Shown here: positions 46,868 through 55,225 of the stretch, piece by piece
Numbering within the stretch: position 1 is the stretch's first letter
How the letters are laid out: each line of letters starts with the position of its first letter
From: Eubacterium sp.
GTDB lineage: Bacteria; Bacillota; Clostridia; Lachnospirales; Lachnospiraceae
DNA length: 64,000 nt
Reading direction: 5' to 3'
NCBI GenBank assembly: GCA_024690665.1
Contig: JAILOU010000001.1
Coordinates: forward strand, 59,728-123,727
Made by a program: the position numbers and the translations under genes
The notes under the pieces: generated by a model
Databases searched by the model: none
The model's input: the letters and a program-made list of their open reading frames with translations, nothing else
What the model was told of the DNA's origin: nothing

Positions 46868-47788
46868 TTAACGCAAAAATCCGTTGATAATCTGCTCTTC
46901 CGCCTGTTCTCTTGTCAGCCCCAGACTCATCAGTTTAATCAGCTGATCGCCGGCAATCTTACCGATGGCTGCCTCATGAATCAATGCAGCATCGACATCA
47001 TTGGCATCCAGCTTTGGAACTGCCACGACATGAGCCTTATCCATAATAATGGCGTCACATTCCGCATGTCCCTGACATGCAGTATTACCAACAATGCTGG
47101 CTTCGAAGATCTGCTCTGAACTGTCTTTGGCTACTGAACGCGAGATTACATCTGTGCTGGAATCCTCTCCGTTAAGCGCAACTTCATAGACGCTTGATGC
47201 CGTCTGGCTTCCATGTGTCATAAGACGCTCTCTTACGATAAAGGTTGCTCCTTTATCCAGTTCAGCCTTGGTGGTACGAATCGTGGAATCTACTCCCTTA
47301 ATCTGTACCATCTCCATCTCGCAATAGCTGTTCTCCTTTTGGTATACTTCCGTAACAGGATTTAAGATTCTCTTACCCTTGCCGTCTCCACCGCCGTAAT
47401 GCTTCTCCACATAACGCACGCGTGAATTCTTACCAATATAGAATCTGTGAATTCCATCGTGCTGAGAATCTGCATCTCCGCTGTTGTGAATACCACAACC
47501 GGCTACGATGGTAACGTCACAGTCATCTCCCACGTAAAAATCATTATAGACAATCTCTGTAATTCCGCTTTGGGAAAGTACAACCGGAATATGGACGCTT
47601 TCCTTCACGGTTCCATCCTTAATCTTAATATCAATTCCGCTGTTGTCATCCTTTGTAATAATATCGATATTCGCTGTTGTATTACGAGCGCTCGACTTTC
47701 CGTTTGTCCGGATGTTATATGCTCCTTCCGGCACTTCATGAAGGTCTGCCACTTCTTCTAACAGTTGTCTTTGAATTTCATCCATCAT
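46868..47788 (-). CDS. sufB: SufB/SufD-family Fe-S assembly scaffold (minimal type)
   Basis: 306 aa, much shorter than E. coli SufB (about 495). The beta-helix core is present: the stretch GSQTASSVYEVALNGEDSSTDVISRSVAKD and the C-terminal ECDAIIMDKAHVVAVPKLDANDVDAALIHEAAIGKI are typical of SufB/SufD. A Cys (NTACQGH) and His/Glu (IHEAAIG) lie where ligands are expected. It is 8 nt after sufC, and no sufS, sufU, sufD or sufE is seen nearby. Such two-gene SufC/SufB units of anaerobes and archaea have been called SMS (SmsCB). The symbol sufB is by homology. Confidence 0.88.
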   Translation of the reverse strand: MMDEIQRQLLEEVADLHEVPEGAYNIRTNGKSSARNTTANIDIITKDDNSGIDIKIKDGTVKESVHIPVVLSQSGITEIVYNDFYVGDDCDVTIVAGCGIHNSGDADSQHDGIHRFYIGKNSRVRYVEKHYGGGDGKGKRILNPVTEVYQKENSYCEMEMVQIKGVDSTIRTTKAELDKGATFIVRERLMTHGSQTASSVYEVALNGEDSSTDVISRSVAKDSSEQIFEASIVGNTACQGHAECDAIIMDKAHVVAVPKLDANDVDAALIHEAAIGKIAGDQLIKLMSLGLTREQAEEQIINGFLR

Positions 47789-47796
47789 GGCACCTC

Positions 47797-48528
47797 CTAT
47801 ACTAATTTACTGCATGCGGTATTCATCGCACTTTCTGTACCAAGAATCATCGGAAGAATCTCTTCTTTTGGTCCTTGCTTTTTCACTTTGCCATTCTCAA
47901 TCACAACAATCTCATCTGCAATATCCAAGATTCTCTCCTGATGAGAAATAATGAGTACCGTTCCCTTGATGGAACTGCGAATGTTCTCAAATACCTTAAT
48001 TAAGTTCTGGAAACTCCACAAATCGATTCCGGCTTCCGGTTCATCAAAAATCGAGAACTTTGTTCCGCGTGCGATTACCGTTGCAATCTCGATACGCTTT
48101 AATTCTCCGCCGGATAAAGAGTCGTTGACTTCTCTGTTGATGTAATCCTTTGCACAAAGGCCTACCTTGGACAGATACTCACATGCCTCTGTAACCGCAA
48201 TCTGTTCACCGGCTGCAAGTCTTAGTAAATCAATGACCTTGATTCCCTTAAACCGAACCGGCTGCTGGAACGCAAAACTGATTCCCATATTCGCTCTTTG
48301 CGTAATATCCTTCTTTGTAATGTCTTCCCCGTCAAAGATAATCTGTCCGGATGTCGTCTCATTGACACCCATAATCAGTTTGGCGAGCGTAGACTTACCA
48401 CCACCGTTAGGTCCTGTCACCACTACGAACTTCGCATCATCGATGGATAGATTCAAGTGGTCGATAATATTAATCTTTTTGTTATTCTCTTCTACTTCGT
48501 AGACTAAATCTTTAATCTCTAACATCAT
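47797..48528 (-). CDS. sufC: SufC-type ABC ATPase for Fe-S cluster assembly
   Basis: 243 aa soluble ABC ATPase. Walker A GPNGGGKSTLAKLI, signature LSGGELKRIEIATV, Walker B SIFDEPEAGIDLWS and H-loop ISHQERI; the DEPEAGID variant and Q-loop FQQPVRFKGI are typical of SufC. It would power conformational change of the SufB partner encoded 8 nt downstream. Start at 48528 (AGGTAGGTG upstream; ATG 48525 is equally possible). Confidence 0.93.
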   Translation of the reverse strand: MMLEIKDLVYEVEENNKKINIIDHLNLSIDDAKFVVVTGPNGGGKSTLAKLIMGVNETTSGQIIFDGEDITKKDITQRANMGISFAFQQPVRFKGIKVIDLLRLAAGEQIAVTEACEYLSKVGLCAKDYINREVNDSLSGGELKRIEIATVIARGTKFSIFDEPEAGIDLWSFQNLIKVFENIRSSIKGTVLIISHQERILDIADEIVVIENGKVKKQGPKEEILPMILGTESAMNTACSKLV

Positions 48529-48578
48529 GCACCTACCTATTCATAGCACATAAAAATGCTTCCACTTTTCATATTTGC

Positions 48579-48607
48579 ATAGTATTTAGTATCTCACAAA
48601 ACATCAA
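48579..48607 (-). promoter_or_regulatory. Promoter of sufCB
   Basis: TTGATG (48607-48602), 17 nt, TACTAT (48584-48579) on the minus strand. No IscR-like repressor gene is nearby. Confidence 0.55.
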
Positions 48608-48708
48608 TAATAGCAATCGTTTTCCATGATGTTTACACCCGAGAATCCCCGAAACTTTGGTAGTTTCATGCACTTATAATTCGCCTTCTCTTACCTCGAA
48701 TCCCACAC

Positions 48709-48740
48709 ATAAAAAAGGGACTGCCATGCAGCCCCTTAAG
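48709..48740 (-). terminator. Terminator after the ferritin gene
   Basis: AAGGGGCTGCATGGCAGTCCC-type hairpin on the minus strand with a T6 tail, 5 nt after the stop codon. Confidence 0.85.
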
Positions 48741-48745
48741 ATGCT

Positions 48746-49231
48746 TTATTCGCGTGCTCCAAGTTCTTTATCGAGCAGGTACAGATTCTTCTTGTCATTG
48801 CCAAGTCTTTCAATCTTAACAATAATTTCTTTGGAATTTTGTTCTTCTTCTTCTTGCTCTGTAATGAACCAGTTTAAGAACAACTGCGTCTTATAATCTC
48901 TTTCATCCACAGCCACATCCATAATCTTCGTGATTTCCTCTGTAATATAATGCTCATGCTTATCCGCTTCCTGCGCTGCTTCTAAAGCATCCTTAAATTC
49001 AACTTTGACAGCCGCTATCGCATCTAATAGCACCTCTTCATCATGGTCGAGCAGATATTCATAAATCTTTATGGCGTGTTCTTGTTCTTCTTCAGCCTGT
49101 ACTTTATACCATTTTGCAAACCCCGGTAGATCCTGCTGCGTAAAGAATTTTGAAATTCCAAGATACAAATATGCGGAATAAAATTCCTTATTAACCTGTG
49201 CATTTAATAATTCTGCAATCTTCTTGTTCAT
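48746..49231 (-). CDS. ftnA: Ferritin (non-haem iron storage)
   Basis: 161 aa four-helix bundle of bacterial ferritin length. Ferroxidase residues are visible: E17 in NKEFYSAYLYL, the EEEQEHA segment (Glu and His), the Glu-rich second half and Q in NWFITEQEEEEQ. It stores iron as ferric mineral and limits Fenton chemistry. AAAGGGG precedes the ATG. It lies next to sufCB in the same orientation but has its own promoter and terminator, so the pair is an iron-related neighbourhood and not one operon. Confidence 0.95.
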   Translation of the reverse strand: MNKKIAELLNAQVNKEFYSAYLYLGISKFFTQQDLPGFAKWYKVQAEEEQEHAIKIYEYLLDHDEEVLLDAIAAVKVEFKDALEAAQEADKHEHYITEEITKIMDVAVDERDYKTQLFLNWFITEQEEEEQNSKEIIVKIERLGNDKKNLYLLDKELGARE

Positions 49232-49287
49232 AATTAGTCCCCTTTCTCCACTATTCGGACTTTTCTATTACATGCTACGATAGTCCT

Positions 49288-49296
49288 ATTATATCA
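49288..49296 (-). promoter_or_regulatory. Extended -10 promoter of ferritin
   Basis: Minus strand TGA-TATAAT (49296-49288); -35 poor. Confidence 0.5.
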
Positions 49297-49394
49297 TGAG
49301 ATATTCCTAGATGAAATCATTTAATTGTACTTCTTTCCCATTCTTTATTATGGTATATTGGTTATAACGTAAAAAAAAGTTATGGATGGTTGAT

Positions 49395-51638
49395 ATGAAA
49401 ACGCAAAAGTTTAATTCCAAATTTATCATCGTTATCATCATAATTGTAGGGAGTTTTATTGGCAGCTCCTTATTTTTTGCTGCCATAAATGCAACAACGC
49501 TGCGCTCATATATGTACGAGAACATGAGTTATGCCATCAATACGACCAAATACATCCTGGCATCGGACTCTGAATCCGCTTCAGACGAGGACCTTCCCAC
49601 CGGATTAACCTACTGGCTCTGCGACAGTTCCGGCAATATTCTGCAAACCAATGCCACCGACGGCTACACAACGATTACTTCCTATGAAGAATTTAACAAT
49701 GCGGAAACATTTCTGAATCCTCCGCAAGAAGACAGCACTTACATGGAACTGTCTTCCGGAGAAAATCCTTTTTATACCTGTGGTATCTCCTGCTCTTGCA
49801 TTCGCTTTTCCAGCGCTGACTCCATCCTGATTATCGAAAGCGACGGCGCAACGCTTCGCTCTTATGAAGATCGCCAGCTTGCTCTCATTTTCTTTGTGGA
49901 AATCGTTCTGCTCGTAATTGTTATCATCCTGGTTACAAACAATTTCTTCAGTTATCGAAGTCTGATTCTTAAGATGGCAACCATCGATGATCTGACCGGT
50001 CTTTCCAACCGAAAGGCCTTCTCAGAAGATGTCTATAAGCTTATGACGGAACGACCGGAATCTGCCTGCCTATTTTTATTAGACGTTGATCACTTTAAGC
50101 AAATTAATGATACCTATGGACACGCCATTGGAGATGAGGCTCTAAAACTTGTCTCATCAAAGATAAAAACTTTAATTCAAAAGCACGGATATACGGCTGC
50201 CCGATGGGGCGGAGATGAGTTTATCGGCATTTTAAAGATTTCAGCGCAGAAAGCCTACCCGCTGCTGGATAATCTTTGTAAGGAGATTCGAAGCATTGAA
50301 TCCGAAGAAGGATACCATCTGACCATCAGCGTTGGACTGACCGCCATAAACTATGATATGGATTTAAAAAAGATAAGCGAGATGGCTGACCTTGCGTTAT
50401 ACCGTTCCAAACAGCTTGGCCGCAACCGCGTAACCACATTCACGCCGGACATTGTCCCTGAAGCCACTGCCGACAGTTCTTTCGATCAAGGAAGCCTTAC
50501 CGCAGCTTTTCATTCTGCCGCTAAGTCTTCACCGGCTGTCGCAGAACATAAACCGCTTACAACAGCGAATCGAGTCTTCACCTTTAAAAGGATTAGCGAA
50601 AGCATTATCTATGCCGTCACCTGGATGGTTCCTTTTATTGCCGCAGGTGGTATCTTAATCGGTGCCGCATTTTTATTCGACTCTGCCAGCGTTGATCTTG
50701 CAAGTTTATCGCTTAGTGAACGCGGCGAACTTGGAACCATCACCACAATTGCCGAAACCTTAAATACGCTTGGCAAAACCTGCTTCAACTTTATGCTGCC
50801 GATTTTTGCAGCCTTTATGGCTTACAAGATGATCGGGCGTGAAGCCTTTGTCGCCGGATTTGTCGGCGGATGTATGGCGATTGATTCAAATGCCGGGTTC
50901 ATCGGTGCGATGTGCGCCGCCCTGGTTGCCGCTTACATCACCCATCATATGAAGCAGTTTATGAACCATTTTCAAAATTTTATGAAAGATGCCATGAACA
51001 TTATTATTCTGCCGGTTATGAGTCTGCTTTTGATGTTCTTATTTTCCAGATTCATCTTAACGCCGGTAACCAGCTTTATTCACGATTATATCGAATCTGT
51101 GTTAGAAGCATTATCTACGCATAGTACGATATTATCTGAAACACTTGCTTCAGCATTAATGGCCACAGACATGGGTGGCATCTTAAATAAAGCAGCTTAT
51201 ACCTATGGAACAGACTCTCTTTCCTATGGCGCATCCGGTATTATGGCTGCCGTTATGCTTGGCGGCATGGTACCGCCACTTGGCATTGCCATCTCCATGT
51301 TTATATTTAAAAAGAAATACCTCAAGGTTCAAAAAGGTCAGGTCTTTGGTATTTTATTTATGGGATTATCCTTTATTACAGAGAGCGTACTGCCATATGT
51401 CTTAACAGACTTTAAACGAGTGATTCCGTCTTGTATTGCAGGCTCTGCTATCGCCGGATTCTTCTCCTCGCTCTTTGGCTGTACCATTCCGGCTCCGCAC
51501 GGCGGCGTCTTCGTCTTTGTTCTGTCCAATAAGCCCGTACTCTATATTCTTTCCTTACTAATTGGCTCATTTGTCACCGCGCTTATCCTCGGGCTTTGGA
51601 AAAAACCTGTAAAAAAAGAAGAAGACCTAGTGGACTAG
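49395..51638 (+). CDS. GGDEF diguanylate cyclase fused to a fructose-type PTS EIIC permease
   Basis: 747 aa from ATG 49395 (GGATGG upstream; ATG 49386 is possible). Membrane helix about 9-30, extracellular part 31-160, helix 163-182. The GGDEF domain (195-350) has DDLTGLSNRKAF and the intact active site RWGGDEF (GGDEF 272-276), but no RxxD inhibitory site upstream. After a linker, residues 375-740 are a PTS EIIC of the fructose class: TWMVPFIAAGGILIGAAF, DMGGILNKAAY, GMVPPLGIAI, FITESVLPY and PAPHGGVFVF. No EIIA or EIIB is attached or nearby. The fusion is continuous and in frame. It would link sugar binding or phosphotransfer state to c-di-GMP synthesis (inference). Confidence 0.92.
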   Translation: MKTQKFNSKFIIVIIIIVGSFIGSSLFFAAINATTLRSYMYENMSYAINTTKYILASDSESASDEDLPTGLTYWLCDSSGNILQTNATDGYTTITSYEEFNNAETFLNPPQEDSTYMELSSGENPFYTCGISCSCIRFSSADSILIIESDGATLRSYEDRQLALIFFVEIVLLVIVIILVTNNFFSYRSLILKMATIDDLTGLSNRKAFSEDVYKLMTERPESACLFLLDVDHFKQINDTYGHAIGDEALKLVSSKIKTLIQKHGYTAARWGGDEFIGILKISAQKAYPLLDNLCKEIRSIESEEGYHLTISVGLTAINYDMDLKKISEMADLALYRSKQLGRNRVTTFTPDIVPEATADSSFDQGSLTAAFHSAAKSSPAVAEHKPLTTANRVFTFKRISESIIYAVTWMVPFIAAGGILIGAAFLFDSASVDLASLSLSERGELGTITTIAETLNTLGKTCFNFMLPIFAAFMAYKMIGREAFVAGFVGGCMAIDSNAGFIGAMCAALVAAYITHHMKQFMNHFQNFMKDAMNIIILPVMSLLLMFLFSRFILTPVTSFIHDYIESVLEALSTHSTILSETLASALMATDMGGILNKAAYTYGTDSLSYGASGIMAAVMLGGMVPPLGIAISMFIFKKKYLKVQKGQVFGILFMGLSFITESVLPYVLTDFKRVIPSCIAGSAIAGFFSSLFGCTIPAPHGGVFVFVLSNKPVLYILSLLIGSFVTALILGLWKKPVKKEEDLVD

Positions 51639-51646
51639 GTCTTTTA
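51611..51646. terminator. Bidirectional terminator within the convergent overlap
   Basis: GACCTAGT (51624-51631) / ACTAGGTC (51634-51641) with an A-rich left and TTTT right side. The EIIC fusion gene and tcdA overlap by 12 nt here, so both stop codons lie in the hairpin. Confidence 0.85.
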
Positions 51647-52337
51647 CAACTTCACTTGCTAGCACTAAGCCGGCTGCTGCCGGTGTAAATGCCGTCGATC
51701 CCGGAACCGCGCGTCTTCCCGGCTCCACCTGTTCGCCATTTACACCCGGGGTAATCGGCTTTTCGTCTGAGTAAACCACTTTTAGCTTCTTCACGCCGCG
51801 CTTTTTCATTTCTCTTCGCATCACCTTTGCAAGCGGACACATACTTGTCTTATAGATATCCGCCACCTGAAAACGGCTCGGATCCAATTTATTCCCAGCG
51901 CCCATACAGCTGATTACCGGCACCCCAAGTTCCTTGCAGCGCATAATAATTTCGATCTTCGCAGTTACCGTATCAACTGCATCTACGACATAGTCATATG
52001 TTTCAAAAGCAAACTCATCTGCATTTTCCGGAAGAAAAAAGCATTTGTGAATCACAATGTCTGCCTCCGGATTAATCGAAAGCATACGCTCTTTCATCAC
52101 TTCCACTTTATCACGTCCGATTGTGCTGTGCAGCGCAATAATCTGACGATTCAGGTTGGTCAGAGAAACAGTATCCTTATCAATCAGTTCAAAATGTCCG
52201 ATGCCGCTTCTTACCAGTGCCTCGCACACATATCCTCCAACGCCGCCAATTCCAAAGACTGCCACGCGCTTATTCTTTAATTTCTCCATTGCTTCTTCGC
52301 CAAGCAATAATTCCGTTCTTGAAAATTGTTCCTGCAT
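51627..52337 (-). CDS. tcdA: tRNA threonylcarbamoyladenosine dehydratase (ThiF/E1-like)
   Basis: 236 aa. TcdA cyclises t6A at tRNA position 37 to ct6A using ATP. The nucleotide-binding motif GIGGVGGYVCEALVRSGIGHFELIDKD, the NLNRQ segment and DAVDTVTAKIEI are family marks, as is FTPAAAGLVLASEVV at the end. ThiF or MoeB are alternatives, but the length and the VYSDEKP segment fit TcdA. AAGGATG precedes the ATG. It is separated from fluC by a terminator, so it has its own promoter, which was not recognised. Confidence 0.9.
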   Translation of the reverse strand: MQEQFSRTELLLGEEAMEKLKNKRVAVFGIGGVGGYVCEALVRSGIGHFELIDKDTVSLTNLNRQIIALHSTIGRDKVEVMKERMLSINPEADIVIHKCFFLPENADEFAFETYDYVVDAVDTVTAKIEIIMRCKELGVPVISCMGAGNKLDPSRFQVADIYKTSMCPLAKVMRREMKKRGVKKLKVVYSDEKPITPGVNGEQVEPGRRAVPGSTAFTPAAAGLVLASEVVKDLVH

Positions 52338-52353
52338 CTTATCATCCTTTATA

Positions 52354-52385
52354 TAAAAAAGTTGTGACGCATGTTACGCCACAAC
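52354..52385 (-). terminator. Terminator at the end of fluC
   Basis: Minus strand GTTGTGGCG / CGTCACAAC (one G-U pair) followed by TTTTTTAT. The fluC stop codon (52376-52374) lies in the loop. Confidence 0.8.
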
Positions 52386-52751
52386 CATCGCAATTCGTCT
52401 TCCTGCGAATATGCCAAGCAGACAGCATACCACGCTAAGCACCATGTAGCTTCCACCTGCAACATATGATTTATTCTCCAATAATTGTACTGCCTCTAAG
52501 GAGAATGTCGAAAATGTCGTAAATCCTCCGCACACTCCCGTCTTAAGCAACAGCACCACATTCTTAGACATTCCCGGATGACTTGTCGCCATCCCAACGA
52601 TAAAGCCGATTAAGATTGCTCCTAAGATATTCGTAACAAGTGTCAGGATTGGATACTCCATCTTCACCGGAATCAGACTTATGGCATAACGCCCCGCCGC
52701 TCCGATTGCGCCTCCCAGTGCCACACACAAAAATCCAGTCATATATTCCAT
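52374..52751 (-). CDS. fluC: Fluoride channel Fluc (CrcB family)
   Basis: 125 aa, four membrane segments. Family marks: GGAIGAAGRYAIS near the N-terminus, NILGAILIGFIVG, and the pore motif GGFTTFSTFSLE. ATG 52751 has GGAGGA 8 nt upstream. Only one copy is present, so it should act as a dual-topology homodimer. No fluoride riboswitch was seen upstream. It follows the unknown gene by one base and is probably co-translated with it. Confidence 0.94.
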   Translation of the reverse strand: MEYMTGFLCVALGGAIGAAGRYAISLIPVKMEYPILTLVTNILGAILIGFIVGMATSHPGMSKNVVLLLKTGVCGGFTTFSTFSLEAVQLLENKSYVAGGSYMVLSVVCCLLGIFAGRRIAMVVA

Positions 52752-52752
52752 C

Positions 52753-53175
52753 TTATTCTTCCTCCGGTGACCAGGACTCTTGCAGCTCATCAATCTGCAG
52801 ATAACCATCTGCCTTTGCTACAATCTGGTATTGATCTTCATACACAATCTCCCCCGGCGTATTGGTATATATGACATAATACGGATGATGGTACCTTTCA
52901 AGCAGCCATAAAGCCGGACGAATCATCTTCATCATCTCATCCGAATTCTCCGTTTTAAACCAGCACACAACGGCTTCTTGTCTCTTGCACTGTGGCGGAA
53001 ATGGAAGCACCTGTGCAAACCAATCATCAATTTCCTTATATAGATCGCTGTCTTCTTCGTCCATCACATCATTTTGAATCAGCTGCCAGCACATGCTAAA
53101 GACACCCTTCGCATGCATCGTGTTTCGCGCCAGTTCCTTTCCCTGAATACGCACATACTTAAAATCCATTGCCAT
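52753..53175 (-). CDS. Protein of unknown function
   Basis: 140 aa from ATG 53175 (GGAGG 8 nt upstream). Soluble, acidic, with many Met, Trp and aromatic residues (VVCWFKTENSDEMMKMIRPALWLLERYHHPYYVIYTN); no signal peptide or membrane segment. I do not recognise the family. The stop codon lies one base before the fluC start, so the two are translationally linked. It starts 57 nt after phoR and may be the end of the phosphate operon or a separate unit. Confidence 0.7.
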   Translation of the reverse strand: MAMDFKYVRIQGKELARNTMHAKGVFSMCWQLIQNDVMDEEDSDLYKEIDDWFAQVLPFPPQCKRQEAVVCWFKTENSDEMMKMIRPALWLLERYHHPYYVIYTNTPGEIVYEDQYQIVAKADGYLQIDELQESWSPEEE

Positions 53176-53232
53176 TGTACCATCCTCCATGTTTTCACAT
53201 GTTTACATATTACTGTATGATACCCTGCAATG

Positions 53233-54555
53233 TCAAAAGAATATCGAAATCGTCGTGCCAAGTCCCGGTGCACTATCAAGCGCAAGCTCTGCATCGTGAA
53301 TCTCCACGATATGTTTGACAATGGCAAGTCCTAACCCTGTTCCGCCGGTCGCCTTCGAGCGACTCTTATCCACTCTGTAAAAGCGCTCGAACACACGCTC
53401 TTGTTCAGCTGCCGGGATTCCAATTCCATTATCCTTTACAATCAAGGCAGCGTGACCTTCTTTTTTTACCGTCACAACCACCTTGCCTCCCAAATTGTTG
53501 TAGCGGATGGCATTTTGCACAAGGTTTTCAATCAACTCTTTTAGCATCTCCTTATTCCCGACCATAACGCATTCACTTCCCTCAAATGTAAGTTGCACGC
53601 CTCGTTGCCGGGCATTCACCGAAAGTGCCTCCATGCACTCTGATGCTATTTCGCATAAATCAACTTCTTCAAAAGCCGGATCTTTTTCGCTTCTGTCAAG
53701 CTGTGACAAACGAATAATATCATTAATCAGCGTCAATAAACGATTCGCATTTCTTTGAATCTCCTGATAAAAATGCACCTTTTGTCCTTCTTGCGCCATC
53801 CCACTTTCTAACAACTCTGCATATCCGGAAATTGCCGTGATAGGAGTCTTAAGTTCATGGGAGACATTGGCTGTAAAGTCCTGTCTTGCCTTTGCTGCCG
53901 ACAAGATATCGGCATGCTGCATCTTAATCATCTCCGTAAATGGTTCTAGTTCCTTATATGGAGCCTCATATTCAATGTCTTTTAAGTTTCGGGCCATCGT
54001 CTCAATCGGCCTAAGAAGCTGCTTGGTTAAAAGATGTGAAATCAGCACGCAGATTGCAATAATGCAGACAATGATTAAGATTGCCACAGGTGCCACCGAC
54101 AGATACACCGACCAGATACTCTTAGCATTGGTTGCAACGCGAAGCACCGTATTGTTGTCTAATAAAAGTGCATAGTAAAATGTATTTTCATTCATGGTGT
54201 CAGAACGGCGAATGCTCTCACCGACACCTGTCTCAATTGCTTCTTGAAACTCCGGCCGGTTTTTGTGATTCGCCAGACTCTCTGAAGTAACATCATTGTC
54301 ATATAAGACCGTACCATCTTCATCGATCCAGGTCACTCGAAATTCGCTGCCTTCAATCTTCAAATTGATTTCATCCGTATCCGCCTGTACAGATTCAAAA
54401 TAATCCGTATCCTTTAGAAGCTGCGCCGAAACCGCAAGGTCTGTTCTGACCTGTTTTTGATATAAGCCATAATATACAATTGTGATTCCAAAGACTGTTG
54501 CAAGGATTGCGAGAATTGCAATTCCGACCAGTCTGACATTAATCTTTCTTTTCAT
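53233..54555 (-). CDS. phoR: Sensor histidine kinase of the phosphate regulon (PhoR-like)
   Basis: 440 aa. Membrane helix about 10-30, extracellular sensor about 35-150 (VTWIDEDGTVLYDNDVTSESLANH is typical of clostridial PhoR), helix about 152-175, HAMP-like segment, HisKA with H233 (NVSHELKTPIT), and HATPase with ENLVQNAIRYN, KDNGIGIP and GTGLGLAIVKHIVEIH. Its ATG overlaps the phoB stop codon (54552-54555). The genomic link to PhoB, the Na/Pi symporter and a Pho box makes a phosphate-responsive role likely. Confidence 0.9.
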   Translation of the reverse strand: MKRKINVRLVGIAILAILATVFGITIVYYGLYQKQVRTDLAVSAQLLKDTDYFESVQADTDEINLKIEGSEFRVTWIDEDGTVLYDNDVTSESLANHKNRPEFQEAIETGVGESIRRSDTMNENTFYYALLLDNNTVLRVATNAKSIWSVYLSVAPVAILIIVCIIAICVLISHLLTKQLLRPIETMARNLKDIEYEAPYKELEPFTEMIKMQHADILSAAKARQDFTANVSHELKTPITAISGYAELLESGMAQEGQKVHFYQEIQRNANRLLTLINDIIRLSQLDRSEKDPAFEEVDLCEIASECMEALSVNARQRGVQLTFEGSECVMVGNKEMLKELIENLVQNAIRYNNLGGKVVVTVKKEGHAALIVKDNGIGIPAAEQERVFERFYRVDKSRSKATGGTGLGLAIVKHIVEIHDAELALDSAPGLGTTISIFF

Positions 54556-55220
54556 TCCAATACATATCCTACATTACGAATTGTTCTGATTCGATTTCCA
54601 TAATCTCCCAATTTGTGACGAAGCGTCTTCACATGCATATCAAGCGTTCTCGATTCGCCCTCATAATCAATTCCCCAGACATGATTTAAGATAGAATCAC
54701 GACTTAGCACAATTCCGACATTGCGCATCAACAGATAGAGCAGTTCATACTCTTTATAGGTCAGCTCTACCACCTCACCGTCTAATAACACTTCACGCTT
54801 GTCCCGGTTCATAACAAGTTTTTCCAATACAAGTTCCCTGACTTCTTCCGGCTCGGTTCTTCGAAGCAGTGCCTTGACTCTGGATATCAGCTCCATAACG
54901 GAAAATGGTTTTTTGATATAATCATCAGCACCATTTTCAATGCCTTTTACCAGGTCAAGTTCTGTGGTCTTAGCCGTCACCATAATAATCGGCATCTTCT
55001 TTGTCTTTGGATTTCGGCGAAGTTTTCTTACGATTTCATTTCCGTTTTCATCCGGAAGCATGATGTCTACCAGACAAAGTCCCGGCGTTTCTTCTTCTAT
55101 TTTTTTATAAAAATCTTTCGCACAGGAGAATCCCCGCACCGTATGTCCGGCGTTGCTTAATGCAAATTCTTCAATCTCTCTTATGCTCTCATCATCTTCT
55201 ACAATATAGATCAGTGCCAT
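54552..55220 (-). CDS. phoB: OmpR-family response regulator (PhoB/PhoP-like)
   Basis: 222 aa. Receiver: VEDDESIREI, phospho-acceptor D52 in CLVDIMLPDENG, Thr in VTAKT and K104 in YIKKPFS. C-terminal winged helix: LTYKEYELLYLLMRNVGIVLSRDSILNHVWG and ESRTLDMHVKTLRHKL, the PhoB type. It would bind Pho boxes such as the one at 57120-57136. The gene starts 5 nt after the Na/Pi symporter gene and overlaps phoR by 4 nt. Confidence 0.9.
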   Translation of the reverse strand: MALIYIVEDDESIREIEEFALSNAGHTVRGFSCAKDFYKKIEEETPGLCLVDIMLPDENGNEIVRKLRRNPKTKKMPIIMVTAKTTELDLVKGIENGADDYIKKPFSVMELISRVKALLRRTEPEEVRELVLEKLVMNRDKREVLLDGEVVELTYKEYELLYLLMRNVGIVLSRDSILNHVWGIDYEGESRTLDMHVKTLRHKLGDYGNRIRTIRNVGYVLE

Positions 55221-55225
55221 GTTCT

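Noticed and set aside
52340..53230. Fluoride riboswitch upstream of fluC
   Set aside because: No crcB-motif sequence was found in the gap before the unknown gene; fluC is translated one base after that gene.
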